DNA of 64,000 nt from Cynocephalus volans (Eukaryota > Chordata > Mammalia > Dermoptera > Cynocephalidae), in contig NC_084469.1 of the NCBI RefSeq assembly GCF_027409185.1, forward strand, positions 38,492,793-38,556,792. The letters are read 5' to 3'. A model generated the notes under the pieces. It searched no databases, was not told where the DNA came from, and saw nothing but the letters and a program-made list of their open reading frames with translations. This document shows, piece after piece, positions 12,301 through 24,125 of this stretch. How positions within the stretch are numbered: position 1 is the first letter of the stretch; each line of letters opens with the position of its first letter. The position numbers and the translations under genes were made by a program.

Positions 12301-13112
12301 TTTTTGATTTCCTGTTTAATTTCTTCTTGGACCCATAGGGCATTCAGGAGCCTATTGTTTAGTTTCCATGTATTTGTATAGTTTCCAGAGTTTTGCTTGT
12401 TTTTGATTTCCAGTTTTAGTCCATTGTGGTCTGAAAAGATAGTTGGAATAATTTCAATTTTTTAAAATTTGCCGAGACTAGATTTGTGACCTAATATGTG
12501 ATCTATCCTGGAGAATGCTCCATGTGCTGATGAGAAGAAAGTATATTTTTTAGCTGTGTGAAATGTTCTGTATATGTCTGCCAGGTCCAGTTGGTCTAAG
12601 GTGTAGTTTAAATCCCATGATTCTTTGTTGATTAGTTGCCTGGAAGATCTGTCCCATACTGAGAGAGGGGTATTCAGGTCACCCACTATTAACATATTAG
12701 GGCCTATTTCTTTCTTTATGTCTAAGAATGTTTGCTTTGCACACTGGGTGCTCCAGTATTGGGTGCATAAATATTTGTGATTGTTATGTCTTCTAGCTGG
12801 ATAGATTCTTTATCATTATATAGTGGTCTTCTTTGTCTCTTTTGATGTTTTTTTGGTTTAAAGTCTATTTTATCCAATATAAGAATAGCTACTCCTGCTC
12901 ATTTTTGGTTTCCATTTGCATGGCATATATTTTTCAATCCCTTCACTTTTAGTCTGTATGTAACTCTACAGGTGAGATGGGTCTCTTAAAGACAGCATAT
13001 TCTTGGGTCTAACTTTTGAATCCTATCAGTAAATCTGTGCCTTTTGAATGGGGAGTTTAATCCATTTACATTTAGGGTAGTTATTGACAGATGTTATTTA
13101 ATTCCTGTCATT
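9301..13112 (-). pseudogene. L1-A ORF2 remnant (endonuclease/reverse transcriptase)
   Basis: Reverse-strand fragments include the endonuclease GDLNTPLS block (12670-12695), the reverse-transcriptase block with F-V-D-D-I-I-L (near 11020-11040, an altered FADD box) and the C-terminal block ending about 9301. Each lies in a different frame, separated by multiple frameshifts and stops. It cannot encode a working enzyme. Confidence 0.85.
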
Positions 13113-13239
13113 TAATTGCTTTTTGTTTAGATGTTTTAAATATCTTTTGACCATTACTTCCCCTTTTATTTCTCTTCTTCAGTGTTAGTCGGAAATGTCA
13201 GGTGGCATGATTTAGCTTCTTTCTCTTTCTAGATGGCAT

Positions 13240-14290
13240 TTTTGTTTTAACAGCAGGTTTTGCTCTTTCTTGTGTGTCCATGATAGTGATCATCATCACT
13301 CAGATTCCAGAGGCAGGACTCCCTTGAGAATTCCTTACAGGGCTGGTCATGGAGTGGTGAACTCCGACAGTTTTTGTTTATCTGGGAAATACACTATTTC
13401 TCCCTCATTTCTGAAGGAGAGCCTTGCTGGGTAAAGAATTCTTGGCTGGCAATTTTTTTCTTTTAGTGTTTTGAATACATCATTCCACTTTCTTCTGGCC
13501 TGTAGGGTTTCAGTTGACAAGTCTGCTGTTAGTCTGATAGGGGTTCCCTTATAGGTGACTTGATGCTTTTCTCTTGCTGCTTTTAGAATTCTTTCCTTGT
13601 CTTTTGAGCTTTGAAAATTTCACTATAATGTGTCTTGGAGAGGATCTTTTTGGATTGAATCTGTTTAGGGACCTTTGAGCTTCCTGGATCTGAAAGTCTG
13701 CATGTCTCTCTACACCTGGGAAGTTTTCTATTATTATTTCCTTGAACAGGTTTTCAATACCTTTTCCTTTCTCCTCCCTTTCTGGAATACCCACAATTCA
13801 GATGCTAGAGCGCTTGAAGTTGTCTGCTATATCTCAGATTTTCTTCCTTATTTTAAATTCTTTTTTTCCTTTTCTATTATCTGCCTGGGTTATTTTGAAA
13901 AGACCATCTCTGAGATCTGAAATTCTTTCCTCTACTTGCTCTAGTCTGCTGCTCAAACTCTCTGTTGTGTTTTTGATTTCACTGAGTGAATCTTTCATTT
14001 CTAAGAGCTCAGCTACTTTCTTTTTTAAAGTGTTAATCTCTTTGTAAAATTCCCCCTTCACATTCTGGATATTTTTTCTTGTTTCCTTGTGTTCTGTAGT
14101 TGAGTCTTCTTCTATTTCTTTGAGCTTTCTTAAGATCATTGCTCAGAATTTCTTTTCAGACATTTCAAGGATTCCCTGTCCTATGGGGTCTGGAATTTGG
14201 GCACTACTGTATTCCTTCAGTGGTGTCATATCTTCTTGGTTGTTTGTACTTCTAGTATTTTGTTGTTGTTGTTGATGTTTGGCCATCTAG
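13240..14290 (-). pseudogene. L1-A ORF1 remnant
   Basis: Two frame fragments survive: a coiled-coil-type segment rich in E, K and L (13834-14139, reverse) and the RNA-binding core fragment beginning MGIPEREEKGKG (13794 downwards). Frameshifts separate them. Confidence 0.8.
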
Positions 14291-14689
14291 TAGAGGACTT
14301 GCTTCTTCCATTACTCTAGGGTAGGCTGTGAGGATAAAGATTTCCTCCTCTATTTTCAGGCTCTACTGGTGACTCTTCTTATACCAATGTAGTCAAGTGA
14401 GTGGCAGATTGCCAGTAGAGTGGCCCTGGCTGCCACTGTGGTGGTGAACTATCCTTGCTATGACAGAAGATGTGGTGATATCTATATTACACCACCTTGG
14501 CCCCTGGTCTAGCTTTCTGTGGCCATAAATTGAGCCCCTGGTGCTGTGCAGGTCTCAAATCACCTTGGTGGCTGCTGGGCTGTGGGCACTTCCCTCCTGG
14601 GCCTTAGACTGGGCCATGGTGACACACGAGTCTTGGCTCACCTCAGCAGTGGCCAGGCTGTGGATACTTCCCTCTGGGACTGAGAATCT

Positions 14690-15221
14690 GGTTTGGGAGA
14701 TTTTTTAAAAAGTTAAACATACATCTACATATGGTACAACCAATCTACTCCTTAGTATTTACCAAAGAAAAATAAAAACATATGTCCATACAAATACTTG
14801 TAATAACCCAAAACTAGAAACAATTCAAATGTTCATCAACAGATGAATGAATAAATTGTGGTAAATCCAAACAATGGCATACTACTCAGCAATAAAAACA
14901 AAAATGGACTTTTGCCCACACAATAACATGCACAATCTCAAAATAATTATGCTAAGTGAAAGATGCCAGCACTCAGCACATACTACGTGATCTGATTTAT
15001 ACAAAATTATGGAAAACGTAAATAATCTAAACAGAAAACAGATGAGTGTTTGCAGGGTGGGGTGGGGTGGGAGATGGGGGTGGGGAGTGATAAAAGGGAG
15101 AGATTACCAAAAGGAAACTTTGGGGGTGGTAAAATGTTCACTATCTTGATTGTGTGGATAGTTTCATGGGTATACAAACATGTCAAAACTTACCAAATTG
15201 TACAACTTAAACATGGGCAGT
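14690..15221 (+). repeat. Ancient L1M 3' segment, left half
   Basis: The words 'aagttaaacatacatctac', 'gaaacaattcaaatgttcat', 'ctcaaaataattatgct' and a terminal 'taccaaattgtacaactta' follow L1M ORF2 end and 3' UTR order. The element stops at 15221 because the composite L1 block inserted here; its last bases resume at 33642. It ends with the target site 'aaacatgggcagt' (15209-15221). Confidence 0.8.
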
Positions 15222-15710
15222 CAGCCATGCCAGAAAAGGCAGGTGCCACAGGACCTCTAGTCTGGGTCAATCCCTGCTGCTAAGAGAGGCCTGAGAGCCA
15301 CTGGACTCACACACCCTGAGTCAGCTGTGCCAGAATAGGTAGGCATCATGGGACCACCAGTCCAGGCCAGTCCACACTACACAGAGAGGCCTGACACTGC
15401 CGGGTCCACATGCCCCAAGTCAGCTGTACCAGAAGAAGCAGGTGATGTGGGACCCCTGGCTCAGTCCAGTCCCCACCACAAAGAGAGGCCTGAGAGCTGC
15501 CAGACCCACATGCCCTGAGTCAGCTGTGCTAGAACAGGCAGGTGATGTGGGACCCCAAGCCCAGGTTAGTCCCTGCTGCCCAGGGAGGCCTGCCTCCCAC
15601 CGGACCCACATGTCCCAAGTCAGCTGTGCCATAACAGGCAGGCACTGCAGGACCCCCAGCACAGGCTAGTTCCTGCTGCCCAGAATTGGCAGTCCCTTTT
15701 GGATCCAAGC
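15220..15710 (+). repeat. About five tandem 100-bp units in the L1-B 5' UTR
   Basis: The word 'gtcagc(t/c)(g/a)t' recurs at 15220, 15320, 15419, 15519 and 15619. Each repeat has the layout gtcagctgtgccagaa, ggcaggtg, gggacccc, cagtcc, gagaggcctgag and ccacatgcccc. Units are diverged but evenly spaced. This resembles the monomer promoters of some rodent L1 families and is unlike the 5' UTRs of L1-C and L1-D in this window. Confidence 0.85.
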
Positions 15711-15755
15711 CAGACATCAGAGAGAAATGAATGGACTGGGATACCCCCTTCCACA

Positions 15756-16705
15756 ATGACAAAACACCAAATGAAAGATACCAGAAATATGAGAAATCAA
15801 GAAAGCACATCACCACCAAAGGAAAATAATAACTCTCAAGCTCTAGATCCTATAGAAAAGGAAGTCTTTGAAATAACTGACAACGAATTTAGAGCAACAA
15901 TTCTAAGGAAACTAAATGAGATACAAGAAAACTCAGACAACACAATGAAATGAGAAAAAACATACAGGATCTGAAAGAAGAAATGTACATAGAAATGAAT
16001 ACCTTGGAAAAGAATGTAGCTGAGCTTGTGGAGCTGAAGGATTCATTCAACAAAATAAAAAACATAACAGAGAGTCAAACCAGCAGGTAGAACAAGCAGA
16101 AGAGAGAATTTCTGACCTTGACAACAGGCTGTTTGAATTAACACAGGCAGACCAGAAAAAAGAAAAAGAATTTTAAAAATTGAAGAACACCTAAGAGAGA
16201 TAACAGACAACCTTAAGTGCTCAAATATCTAAATCATGGGTATTCCAGAAAGGGAGGAAAAAGGAAATGGCATTGAAAACATATTCAATGAAATAATAGC
16301 AGAAAAATTCCCAGGTATAGGGAAAGTCACAGATCTTCAGATTCAGGAGAACCAAAGATCCCCAAACATATTCAACTTGAAAAGGTCCTCTCCAAGACAG
16401 GCAAACTGGCAAAACTCAAAGACAAAAAGAGAATCTTAAAAGATACAAGATAGAAGTGGCAAGTCACCTATAAAAGAGCCCAATCAGACTAACATCAGAC
16501 TTTTCATCAGAAACCCTAAAAGCCAGAAAAGAATGGGATGACAAGACAAAAGGAAAAAATTTCCAACTAAGAATACTTTACACAGCAAGGCTATCCTTCC
16601 GAATTGAAGGACAAATAGTATATTTTTCAGATAAACAAAAACTGCAGGAGTTCACTACCACATGACCAGCCTTACAATAAATTCTCAAGGAAGTACTGGG
16701 TTTGA
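15756..16705 (+). pseudogene. L1-B ORF1 (broken)
   Basis: The start ATG at 15756 is followed by the conserved N-terminal segment (MTKHQMKDTRN), then DPIEKEVFEITDNEFRATIL. The frame closes at 15951 with a TGA. Later blocks (MGIPEREEKGNG at 16236, IFNLKRSSPRQ) occur in shifted frames up to about 16705. The gene normally encodes the L1 RNA-binding chaperone; this copy is not functional. Confidence 0.8.
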
Positions 16706-16901
16706 TACCTGAAAAACAACCATCACTGCCATGAATACTCAAGAAAGAACAAAGCCTACAAGCAAATCAAAAATGCTAACAATAAAGAAAAAAAATAGTT
16801 TATCTACCACCCCAAGAAACCAAAAAATACAGAAGACAAACTGAAAATTAGAAAGAAAGGAACAAAAGGTACGTAAGACATCTAAACAAAAAATCTGTAA
16901 A

Positions 16902-17284
16902 ATGCTAGGAGTAAATCAATACCTTTGAATAATAACTCTAAATGTAAAGGGATTAAATTCCCCACTCAAAAGACACTGACTGAAAGACTAGATTAAAAAG
17001 ATGGAACCAACAATATGATGCCTTCAAGAGACTCACGGGACCTGTAAAGACACATAAACTAAGAGAAAGAGGATGTAAAAAGATATATCATGGAAATAAA
17101 AATGAAAAATGAACTGGAGTAGATATTCTTATGTCAGATAAAGTAGACTTTAAAGCAAAAACCGTAAAAAGAGATAAAGAAGGCCACTGTATAATGATAA
17201 AAGAATCTATCATTCGAGAAGACATAACAATCATAAAAATATATACACCCAAGTTGGAGCAGCCAGATTAATAAAGCAAACACT
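16902..17284 (+). pseudogene. L1-B ORF2 5' end (endonuclease, broken)
   Basis: ATG at 16902 gives MLGVNQYL, then a TGA stop. Further endonuclease words appear in several frames until the L1-C insertion. The remaining part of the same ORF2 is at 24126-27220. Confidence 0.75.
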
Positions 17285-17400
17285 TTTTTTTTTTTTTCTT
17301 GCTAGAGCTGGTTGTTTATTTTTATTATTATTTTTTTAAATTTTATTTTGTCGATATACATTGTGGCTGATTATTGCTCCCCATCACCAAAACCTCCCTC

Positions 17401-17427
17401 CCTTCTCCCTCCCCCCCTCCCCCCCAA
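17401..17427 (-). repeat. G-rich run in the L1-C 3' UTR
   Basis: C-runs of 6-7 bases on the + strand (17409-17424) read as G-runs on the element's own strand. This is the polypurine, G-quadruplex-prone region typical of L1 3' UTRs. The L1-D counterpart is at 33546-33585. Confidence 0.7.
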
Positions 17428-17500
17428 CAATGTCCTTTCTGTTTGCTTGTCGTATCAACTTCAAATACTTGTGGTTGTTATATCTTCTTCCCCCCCCCGG

Positions 17501-17503
<3 letters not shown>

Positions 17504-17551
<48 letters not shown>
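17504..17551. repeat. (GT)n microsatellite
   Basis: About 24 uninterrupted GT units inside the L1-C 3' UTR, just after a C8/GGG run. Length is likely polymorphic. Confidence 0.97.
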
Positions 17552-17554
<3 letters not shown>

Positions 17555-17568
17555 TTATATATTAATTT

Positions 17569-20500
17569 TTAGCTCCCACCAATAAGTGAGAACATGTGGT
17601 ATTTCTCTTTCTGTGCCTGACTTCTTTCACTTAGTATAATTCTCTCAAGGTCCATCCATGTTGTTGCAAATGGCAGTATTTCATTCGTTTTTATAGCTGA
17701 ATAGTATTCCATTGTGTAGATGTACCACATTTTCCGTATCCACTCATCCAATGATGGGCATTTGGGCTGGTTCCAACTCTTGGCTATTGTAAAGAGTGCT
17801 GCGATAAACATTGGGAAACAGGTATACCTTCGACTTGATGATTTCCATTCCTCTGGGTATATACCCAACAGTGGGATAGCTGGGTCGTATGGTAGATCTA
17901 TCTGCAATTGTTTGAGGAACCTCCATACCATTTTCCATAGAGGCTGCACCATTTTGCAGTCCCACCAACAATGTATGAGAGTTCCTTTTTCTCCGCAGCC
18001 TCACCAGCATTTATCGTTCATAGTCTTTTGGATTTTAGCCATCCTAACTGGGGTTAGATGGTATCTCAATGTGGTTTTGATTTGCATTTCCCGGATGCTG
18101 AGTGATGTTGAGCATTTTTTCATATGTCTGTTGGCCATTTGTATATCTTCCTTAGAGAAATGCCTACTTAGCTCTTTTGCCCATTTTTTAATCGGGTTGC
18201 TTGTTTTCTTCTTGTACAGTTCTTTGAGTTCCTTATATATTCTGGATATTAATCCTTTGTCAGATATATATTTTGCAAATATTTTCTCCCACTCTGTTGG
18301 TTGTCTTTTAACTCTTTTAACTGTTTCTTTTGCTGTGCAGAAGCTTTTTAGTTTGATATAATCCCATTTGTTTATTTTTCCTTTGGTTGCCCGTGCTTTT
18401 GGGGTCGTATTCATGAAGTCTGTGCCCAGTCCTATTTCCTGAAGTGTTTCTCCTATGTTTTCTTTAAGAAGTTTTATTGTTTCAGGGTGTATATTTAACT
18501 CCTTAATCCATTTTGAGTTGATTTTAGTATACGGCGAGAGGTATGGATCTAGTTTCATTCTCCTGCATATCGATATCCAGTTATCCCAGCACCATTTGCT
18601 GAAGAGGCAGTCCCTTCGCCACTGAATAGGCTTGGTGCCTTTGTCAAAGATCAGCTGACAGTAAGTGTGTGGGTTGATTTCTGGATTCTCTATTCTATTC
18701 CATTGGTCAGTGTGTCTGTTTTTATGCCAGTACCATACTGTTTTGGTTATTATAGCTTTGTAGTATAGCTTAAAGTCAGGTAGGTAGTGTTATGCATCCA
18801 GCTTTATTTTTCTTGCTCAGCATTGCTTTGGCTATGCGTGGTCTTTTATTGTTCCATATAAATGTCTGTATAGTTTTTTCCATTTCTGAGAAAAATGTCT
18901 TTGGAATTTTGATGGGGATTGCATTGAATTTGTATATCACTTTGGGTAGTATGGACATTTTCACTATGTTGATTCTTCCAATCCAAGAGCATGGGATATC
19001 TTTCCATCTTCTTGTATCCTCTCTAATTTCTCTCAGCAGTGGTTTGTAGTTCTCATTATAGAGATTTTTCACCTCCTTGGTTAACTCAATTCCTAAGTAT
19101 TTTATTTTTTGGTGGCTATTGTAAATGGGCAGGCTTTCTTGATTTCTCTTTCTGCATGTTCACTATTGGAGAAAAGAAATGCTACTGATTTTTGTGTGTT
19201 GATTTTGTATCCTGCTACTGTGCTGAAATCATTTATCAATTCCAGCAGTTTTTTTGTAGAGGTTTTAGGCTGTTCGATATATAGGATCATGTCATCTGCA
19301 AACAGGGACAGTTTGACTTCATCTTTTCCAATCTGAATGCCCTTTATTTCCTTCTCTTCTCCGATTGCTCTGGCTAGTACTTCCAACACTATGTTGAATA
19401 GGAGTGGTGAGAGTGGGCATCCTTGTCTAGTTCCTGTTCTTAAAGGAAAAGCTTTCAGCTTTTCCCCATTCAGGATGATATTGGCTGTGGGTTTGTCATA
19501 TATGGCTTTAATTATGTTGAGATACTTTCCCTTTATATCTAACTTATAGAGTGTCTTTGTCATGAATGAGTGCTGAACTTTATCAAATGCTTTTTCAGCA
19601 TCTATAGAGATGATCATATGGTCCTTGTGTTTGAGTTTATTAATATGGTGTATAACATTTATTGATTTGCGTATGTTGAACCATCCTTGCATCCCTGGGA
19701 TGAATCCCACTTGATCGTGATGAATAATTTTACGTATGTGTTGCTGTATTCTGTTTGCTAGTAATTTAGTGAGGATTTTTGCATCTATATTCATCAAGGA
19801 TATTGGCCTGTAGTTTTCTTTTTTGGTTATATCTTTACCTGGTTTTGGTATCAGGATGATGTTTGCTTCATAGAATGAGTTTGGGAGAGTTGCGTCCGTT
19901 TCAATCTTTTGGAATAGTTTGTAAAGAATCGGTGTCAATTCCTCTTTGAATGTTTGGTAAAATTCTGCTGTGAATCCATCTGGTCCTGGGCTTTTCTTTG
20001 TTGGGAGCCTTCTGATAACAGCTTCAATCTCCTTTATTATTATTGGTCTGTTCAAATTTTCTACGTCTTCACGGTTCAGTTTTGCGAGCTTGTGTGTGTC
20101 CAGAAATTTATCCATTTCCTCCAGATTTTCATATTTGTTGGCGTATAGTTGTTTATAGTAGTCTCGAATGATTCCTTGTATTTCAGATGAATCAGTTGTA
20201 ATATCGCCTTTTTCATTTCTAATTTTTGTTATTTGAGTCTTCTCTCTTCTTTTTTTTGTTAGCCATGCTAATGGTTTGTCAATTTTATTTATCTTTTCAA
20301 AAAACCAACTTTTTGATTCGTTGATCTTTTGAATTGTTTTTTGGGTTTCAATTTCATTCAGTTCTGCTCTGATCTTAATGATTTCTTTCCGTCTGCTAAC
20401 TTTAGGTTTGGATTGTTCTTGTTTTTCTAGTTCTTTAAGGTGAAGTGTTAGGTTGTTCACTTGCCATCTTTCCATTCTTCTGAAGTGAGCGTTTAGTGCA

Positions 20501-21399
20501 ATAAATTTTCCCCTCAATACTGCTTTTGCAGTATCCCACAGGTTTTGGTATGATGTATCATTGTTTTCATTAGTTTCAATAAATTTTTTGATTTCCTGCT
20601 TGATTTCTTCTTGGACCCATATGTCATTAAGTAGAATGCTGTTTAATTTCCATGTGTTTGTATACTTTCCAGAGTTTCGTTTGTTATTAAATTCTAGTTT
20701 TAATCCATTGTGGTCTGAGAAGATACATGGGATAATTCCAATTTTTTTGAATTTATTGAGACTTGATTTATGACCTAATATGTGATCTATCCTGGAGAAT
20801 GATCCATGTGCTGCTGAGAAGAATGAATATTCTGAGGTTGTTGGGTGGAATGTTCTGTAGATATCTGCCAATTCCAGTTGGTCTAGAGTCTTGTTTAGAT
20901 CTTGTGTTTCTCTACTGATTCTTTGCCTAGATGATCTGTCTAATATTGACAGTGGGGTGTTCAGGTCCCCTGCTATTATGGTATTAGTGTCTATTTCCTT
21001 CTTTAGGTCTAATAGAGTTTGTTTTATAAATCTGGCTGCTCCAACATTGGGTGCATACATATTTATGATTGTTATGTCTTCTTGATGGATCAGTCCTTTT
21101 ATCATTAAGTAGTGTCCCTCATTGTCTCTTTTTATGCTTTTTAGTTTAAAGTCTATTTTGTCAGATATAAGAATAGCTACTCCAGCTCGTTTTTCTTTTC
21201 TGTTTGCATGGTAAATCTTTTTCCACCCTTTCACTCTTAGTCTGTGTGAATCTTTATGGGTGAGGTGGGTCTCTTGTAGGCAGCATATAGTTGGGTCCTG
21301 CTTTTTGATCCAGTCAGCCAGTCGGTGTCTTTTAATTGGGGAATTTAAGCCTTTTACATTAAGAGTTGTTATTGAGAGGTGTTGATTTATTCCTAGCAT
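17569..21399 (-). pseudogene. L1-C ORF2 (765-codon intact N-terminal part, then broken)
   Basis: ORF2 normally encodes an endonuclease plus reverse transcriptase that copies L1 RNA at the nicked target. From 21399 downward, 765 codons are open: endonuclease with QETHL, GDLNT and SDHNG catalytic words in order, the linker, then the reverse transcriptase with FADD (its two Asp are the metal ligands). At about 19102 a run of A (6 here, 7 in L1-D) shifts the frame to an immediate stop. Downstream, a duplicated 'ctac' at about 18783 shifts it again, and CGA has become TGA in the CW(R)GC region near 18001. The C-terminal Cys-rich part continues in pieces to 17569. The truncated frame could still be translated but lacks the C-terminal domain. 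Confidence 0.93.
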
Positions 21400-21585
21400 T
21401 TTATTGGTTGTTTGGTTGTCTTAGGTGTCTTTTGTTCCTTGCTTTCTGATTTACTGTTTGTTTTCTGTGTTTGTTGGTTCCTTAGGTTGCAGATAGTGTT
21501 TTTGTTAGCTTGTTTTCTCTTCATGAATGCCATTTTTATTATACTAGCGGGTTAGGTTTTTCTTGGGTTTTTATGGCAGTGGTAG

Positions 21586-22567
21586 TTATTTTTCAGGAAC
21601 CAAACCCAGTACTCCCTTGAGGATTTCTTGTAAGGGTGGTCGTGTGGTAGTGAACTCCCGCAGTTTTTGTTTGTCTGAGAAATATACTATTTGCCCCTCA
21701 TTTTGGAAGGATAGCCTTGCAGGGTAGAGTATTCTTGACTGGCAATCTTTGTCTTTTAGTATTTTGAAAATATCATCCCATTCCTTTCTAGCTTTTAGGG
21801 TTTGTGATGAAAAGTCTGATGTTAACCTGATTGGGGCTCCCTTATAGGTGATTTGACGCTTCTCTCTTGCAGCTTTTAAGATTCTCTCTTTATCTTTGAG
21901 TTTTGCCAATTTGACTATGACATGTCTTGGAGAAGGCCTTTTTGGGTTGAATACGTTTGGAGATCGTTGAGCTTCCTGGATCTGAAGATCTGTGATTTTT
22001 TCTATACCTGGGAAGTTTTCTGCCACTATTTTGTTGAATATGTTTTCAATGGAATCTCCATTTTCCTCCCCTTCTGGAATACCCATTACTCGGATATTTG
22101 ATTGCTTATGGTTGTCTGATATCTCTCTCAGATTTTCTTCAATGTCCTTGATTCTTTTTTCTTTCTTTTTGTCTGCTTGTGTTATTTCAAACAGCCCATC
22201 TTCAAGTTCAGAGGTTCTCTCTTCAACTTCGACAAGCCTGCTGGTTAAACTCTCTGTTGTGTTTTTTATTTCGCTGAATAACTTCTTCAGTTCAGCAAGT
22301 TCTGCTACATTTTTTTTTCAGGACATTGATTTCCTTGTACATTTCCTCTTTCAGATCCTGTATACTTTTCCTCATTTCATCATGATGTCTAGCTGAGTTT
22401 TCTTGTATCTCATTCAGTTTCCTTAGAATTATCACTCGAAATTCCTTGTCCGTCATTTCAAGGGCTTCTTGTTCTATAGGATCTAGAGTTTGAGATTTAT
22501 TAACTTTTGGTGGTGTACTTTCTTGAGTTTTTGTATTTCTGGTATCTTTTTTTTGGTGTTTATTCAT
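21586..22567 (-). pseudogene. L1-C ORF1 (one frameshift)
   Basis: ORF1 normally encodes the trimeric RNA-binding chaperone. The N-terminal part starts at MNKHQKKDTRN (22567). The frame is lost at a run of nine A (T9 at 22310-22318); the matching site in L1-D keeps the frame. The C-terminal RNA-recognition part (166 codons from MGIPEGEENGD at 22086) is intact to its stop at 21586. Apart from this one homopolymer change I saw no stop, so the lesion could be a recent mutation or a sequencing error. Confidence 0.88.
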
Positions 22568-22585
22568 TGTGGCCAGGGGTTTCAC

Positions 22586-24113
22586 AGTTCACTGGGTTGA
22601 GACTAATGACTAACTAGGATGTTGCTGTGGTTGCCAATTTCGTATGGCTCCCTCCGTGACTGCTCAGTTGGCCTCTAGTGCCTTGTGTGTGTGGTTGCCA
22701 CGGGTCTTGGGCTTCTCCGGGGAGCCACCTTTCTGGTCAGCTTGGACTCTGCTGGGCTGGTGGATCACGTACCACAGGGTGTGTGATCTCTGTTGAGCTT
22801 TCACTTCCCGTGCAGGACTTCTCCCTGTTCCGAGTGCTCTGGCCCAGGCTGTTAGATCGTGCAGTGGCGACCCCACCGGGTGTGTGGTTTCTGTCGAGTC
22901 TCCGCCTCCCTGGCTGCACGTCTCCCCACTCTGTGTGCACTGTGCTGGGCTGGGGCGTGTCTTCTGCACCCCTCGTCTATCAGCTGGGCCTTCAAGACCC
23001 TGCTCGGCACCGCCTCGCCCAGGAAGTCTACCAGGTTTCTGCTGGGCACAGACGACCGATCTCTCTGGGTGCCTTTGTAGCACTATGTAGATCTTTCTCG
23101 GGTCTTGTTCACCTTTGTATCCCTCCAGTATAAACCGAGTCTAGCGCCCACCTGCAGCCTGGTCTCTGGCCGGTTCAAGCGGACCTGGGAACTCTCCTAC
23201 CACACTATTCCCAACCAGAAATTCGTTAGGCTTTTTTCCAAACTGGTGGCTGCAGAGATGGTATCTGCCTCCCAGTAACAGGGAGTTTACCTGGGGCCGG
23301 AGTCCAGGGTATGGTGGAGTGACAGTCGGCCCGCCCGTACTTCCTTGCCCTTCTGCCACTGGCCCGGGACACCCCCCGCCACCAGCCCCGCCAGAGAACC
23401 GCGGAGGGAGTTGGAGCGGAGGTCAGTCCGCAGGCTCTGGAAAGCCCGGCGCCAGGCCAAGCAAGTGGGAGGGCTCAGTGATGGCCGAGCAGGGCGGAGC
23501 TGCCTGCACCTGGGAAAATGGAGGCAGCACCCAGCGGTGAGTGGCCTGGTGGTGCAGGCGGGAGCCGCGTGGGCATCCACCCCCTGAACAGAGCTGTGCC
23601 AGGGATCACTCACAGTGCTGTGCCAGGTCGGGTGCTCGCTCTCTGTCTCTCGTTTGCCGCCTTTCCCAGTTCTCGGCTGCTGCTGCCTCAGGCTGTTCAG
23701 TCGCGGCGCGGCTCGGGCGCTCCCAGGAATCTTCTTTAATGCCGGCCTGAAACCTCGAATCCTGAATAGGGCAGCTGGCCGCCTTCAGCGCGGCCCCGGC
23801 CTCCGGGATCCTGGCTGCATCCACAGCAGCCCTGGCGCCGTGTTCCCTGTTTCGAGACTCGCTTTTGCAGCTAAGAAACAGTTCTTTTCCTGCTCCACAC
23901 TTCAAAGCTGTTGCCTGTAAATGAGGCAGCCACTCCTGCCGGGGGGCAAAGTGGCGGTCACCCCCCACGACCGGTCAGCAGCAGCAGTCCTCCCTTAAGA
24001 GATGGCGAGAGGAAGGTCCACAAGTTTCCCGGCTGCCTGAGGCCCAGTGGCCACCTTTTCCACCTCAGCTACTCCGCGCCAGCAGCCGCAGCCGCCGCCA
24101 TCTTGAAAAGCCT
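22586..24113 (-). promoter_or_regulatory. L1-C 5' UTR/internal promoter
   Basis: GC- and CpG-rich sequence between ORF1 and the 5' target-site duplication. It contains two diverged copies of a segment of about 120 bp (words 'ggtgtgtgatctctgttgag' and 'ggtgtgtggtttctgtcgag' near 22779 and 22878). By analogy with other L1s it holds the internal Pol II promoter. Much of it aligns in reverse with the 5' UTR of L1-D (27481-28442). Confidence 0.8.
24094..24105 (-). promoter_or_regulatory. YY1-like site at L1-C 5' end
   Basis: Reverse strand reads CAAGATGGCGGC within the first 20 bases of the element. This matches the YY1 box that sets the start site in human L1 and supports this being the true 5' end. 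Confidence 0.7.
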
Positions 24114-24125
24114 AAAGCAAACACT

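Larger units (their letters stand above)
9010..14689 (-). mobile_element. Old, near full-length LINE-1 (L1-A)
   Basis: A poly-T start at 9010 marks the 3' tail of a minus-strand L1. In reverse order follow a 3' UTR (9010-9300), ORF2 remnants (9301 to about 13112), an inter-ORF spacer, ORF1 remnants (about 13240-14290) and a degraded 5' UTR to about 14689. The total, about 5.7 kb, is close to a complete element. Many frameshifts and stops show it is long dead. It is clearly more diverged than the L1 copies at 17285-24113 and 27481-33641. No target-site duplication was visible, so the exact ends are uncertain by tens of bases. Confidence 0.88.
15222..17284 (+). mobile_element. LINE-1 (L1-B), 5' part
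   Basis: A plus-strand L1 inserted into the L1M at 15221. It has a 5' UTR of about five 100-bp tandem units (15222-15710), a broken ORF1 beginning with ATG at 15756, a spacer, then the start of ORF2 (ATG 16902) up to the endonuclease region. It is interrupted at 17284 by the full-length minus-strand L1-C. The interruption is marked by the 12-bp duplication 'aaagcaaacact' at 17273-17284 and 24114-24125, after which L1-B continues from 24126. Confidence 0.88.
17285..24113 (-). mobile_element. Full-length LINE-1 (L1-C)
   Basis: A minus-strand L1 of about 6.8 kb inserted into L1-B, flanked by an exact 12-bp target-site duplication (17273-17284 and 24114-24125). Order on the reverse strand: 5' UTR 24113-22586 beginning with a YY1-like box, ORF1 about 22567-21586, spacer, ORF2 21399-17569, 3' UTR with a (GT)n tract and a G-rich run, and a poly-A tail (T-run at 17284-17297). 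It is the best-preserved L1 here. Lesions are few: homopolymer-length changes in ORF1 and ORF2, a 4-bp duplication and one nonsense change. Confidence 0.95.

Noticed and set aside
15220..15710. Possible satellite or gene with repeats (overlapping open frames at 15442-15819)
   Set aside because: Position directly before L1-B ORF1 and inside the target-site duplication shows it is the L1 5' UTR. The frames are by-products of the repeat.
22664..23968. Open frames of 70-150 codons in GC-rich sequence
   Set aside because: They lie wholly inside the L1-C 5' UTR and occur on both strands because of high GC content.
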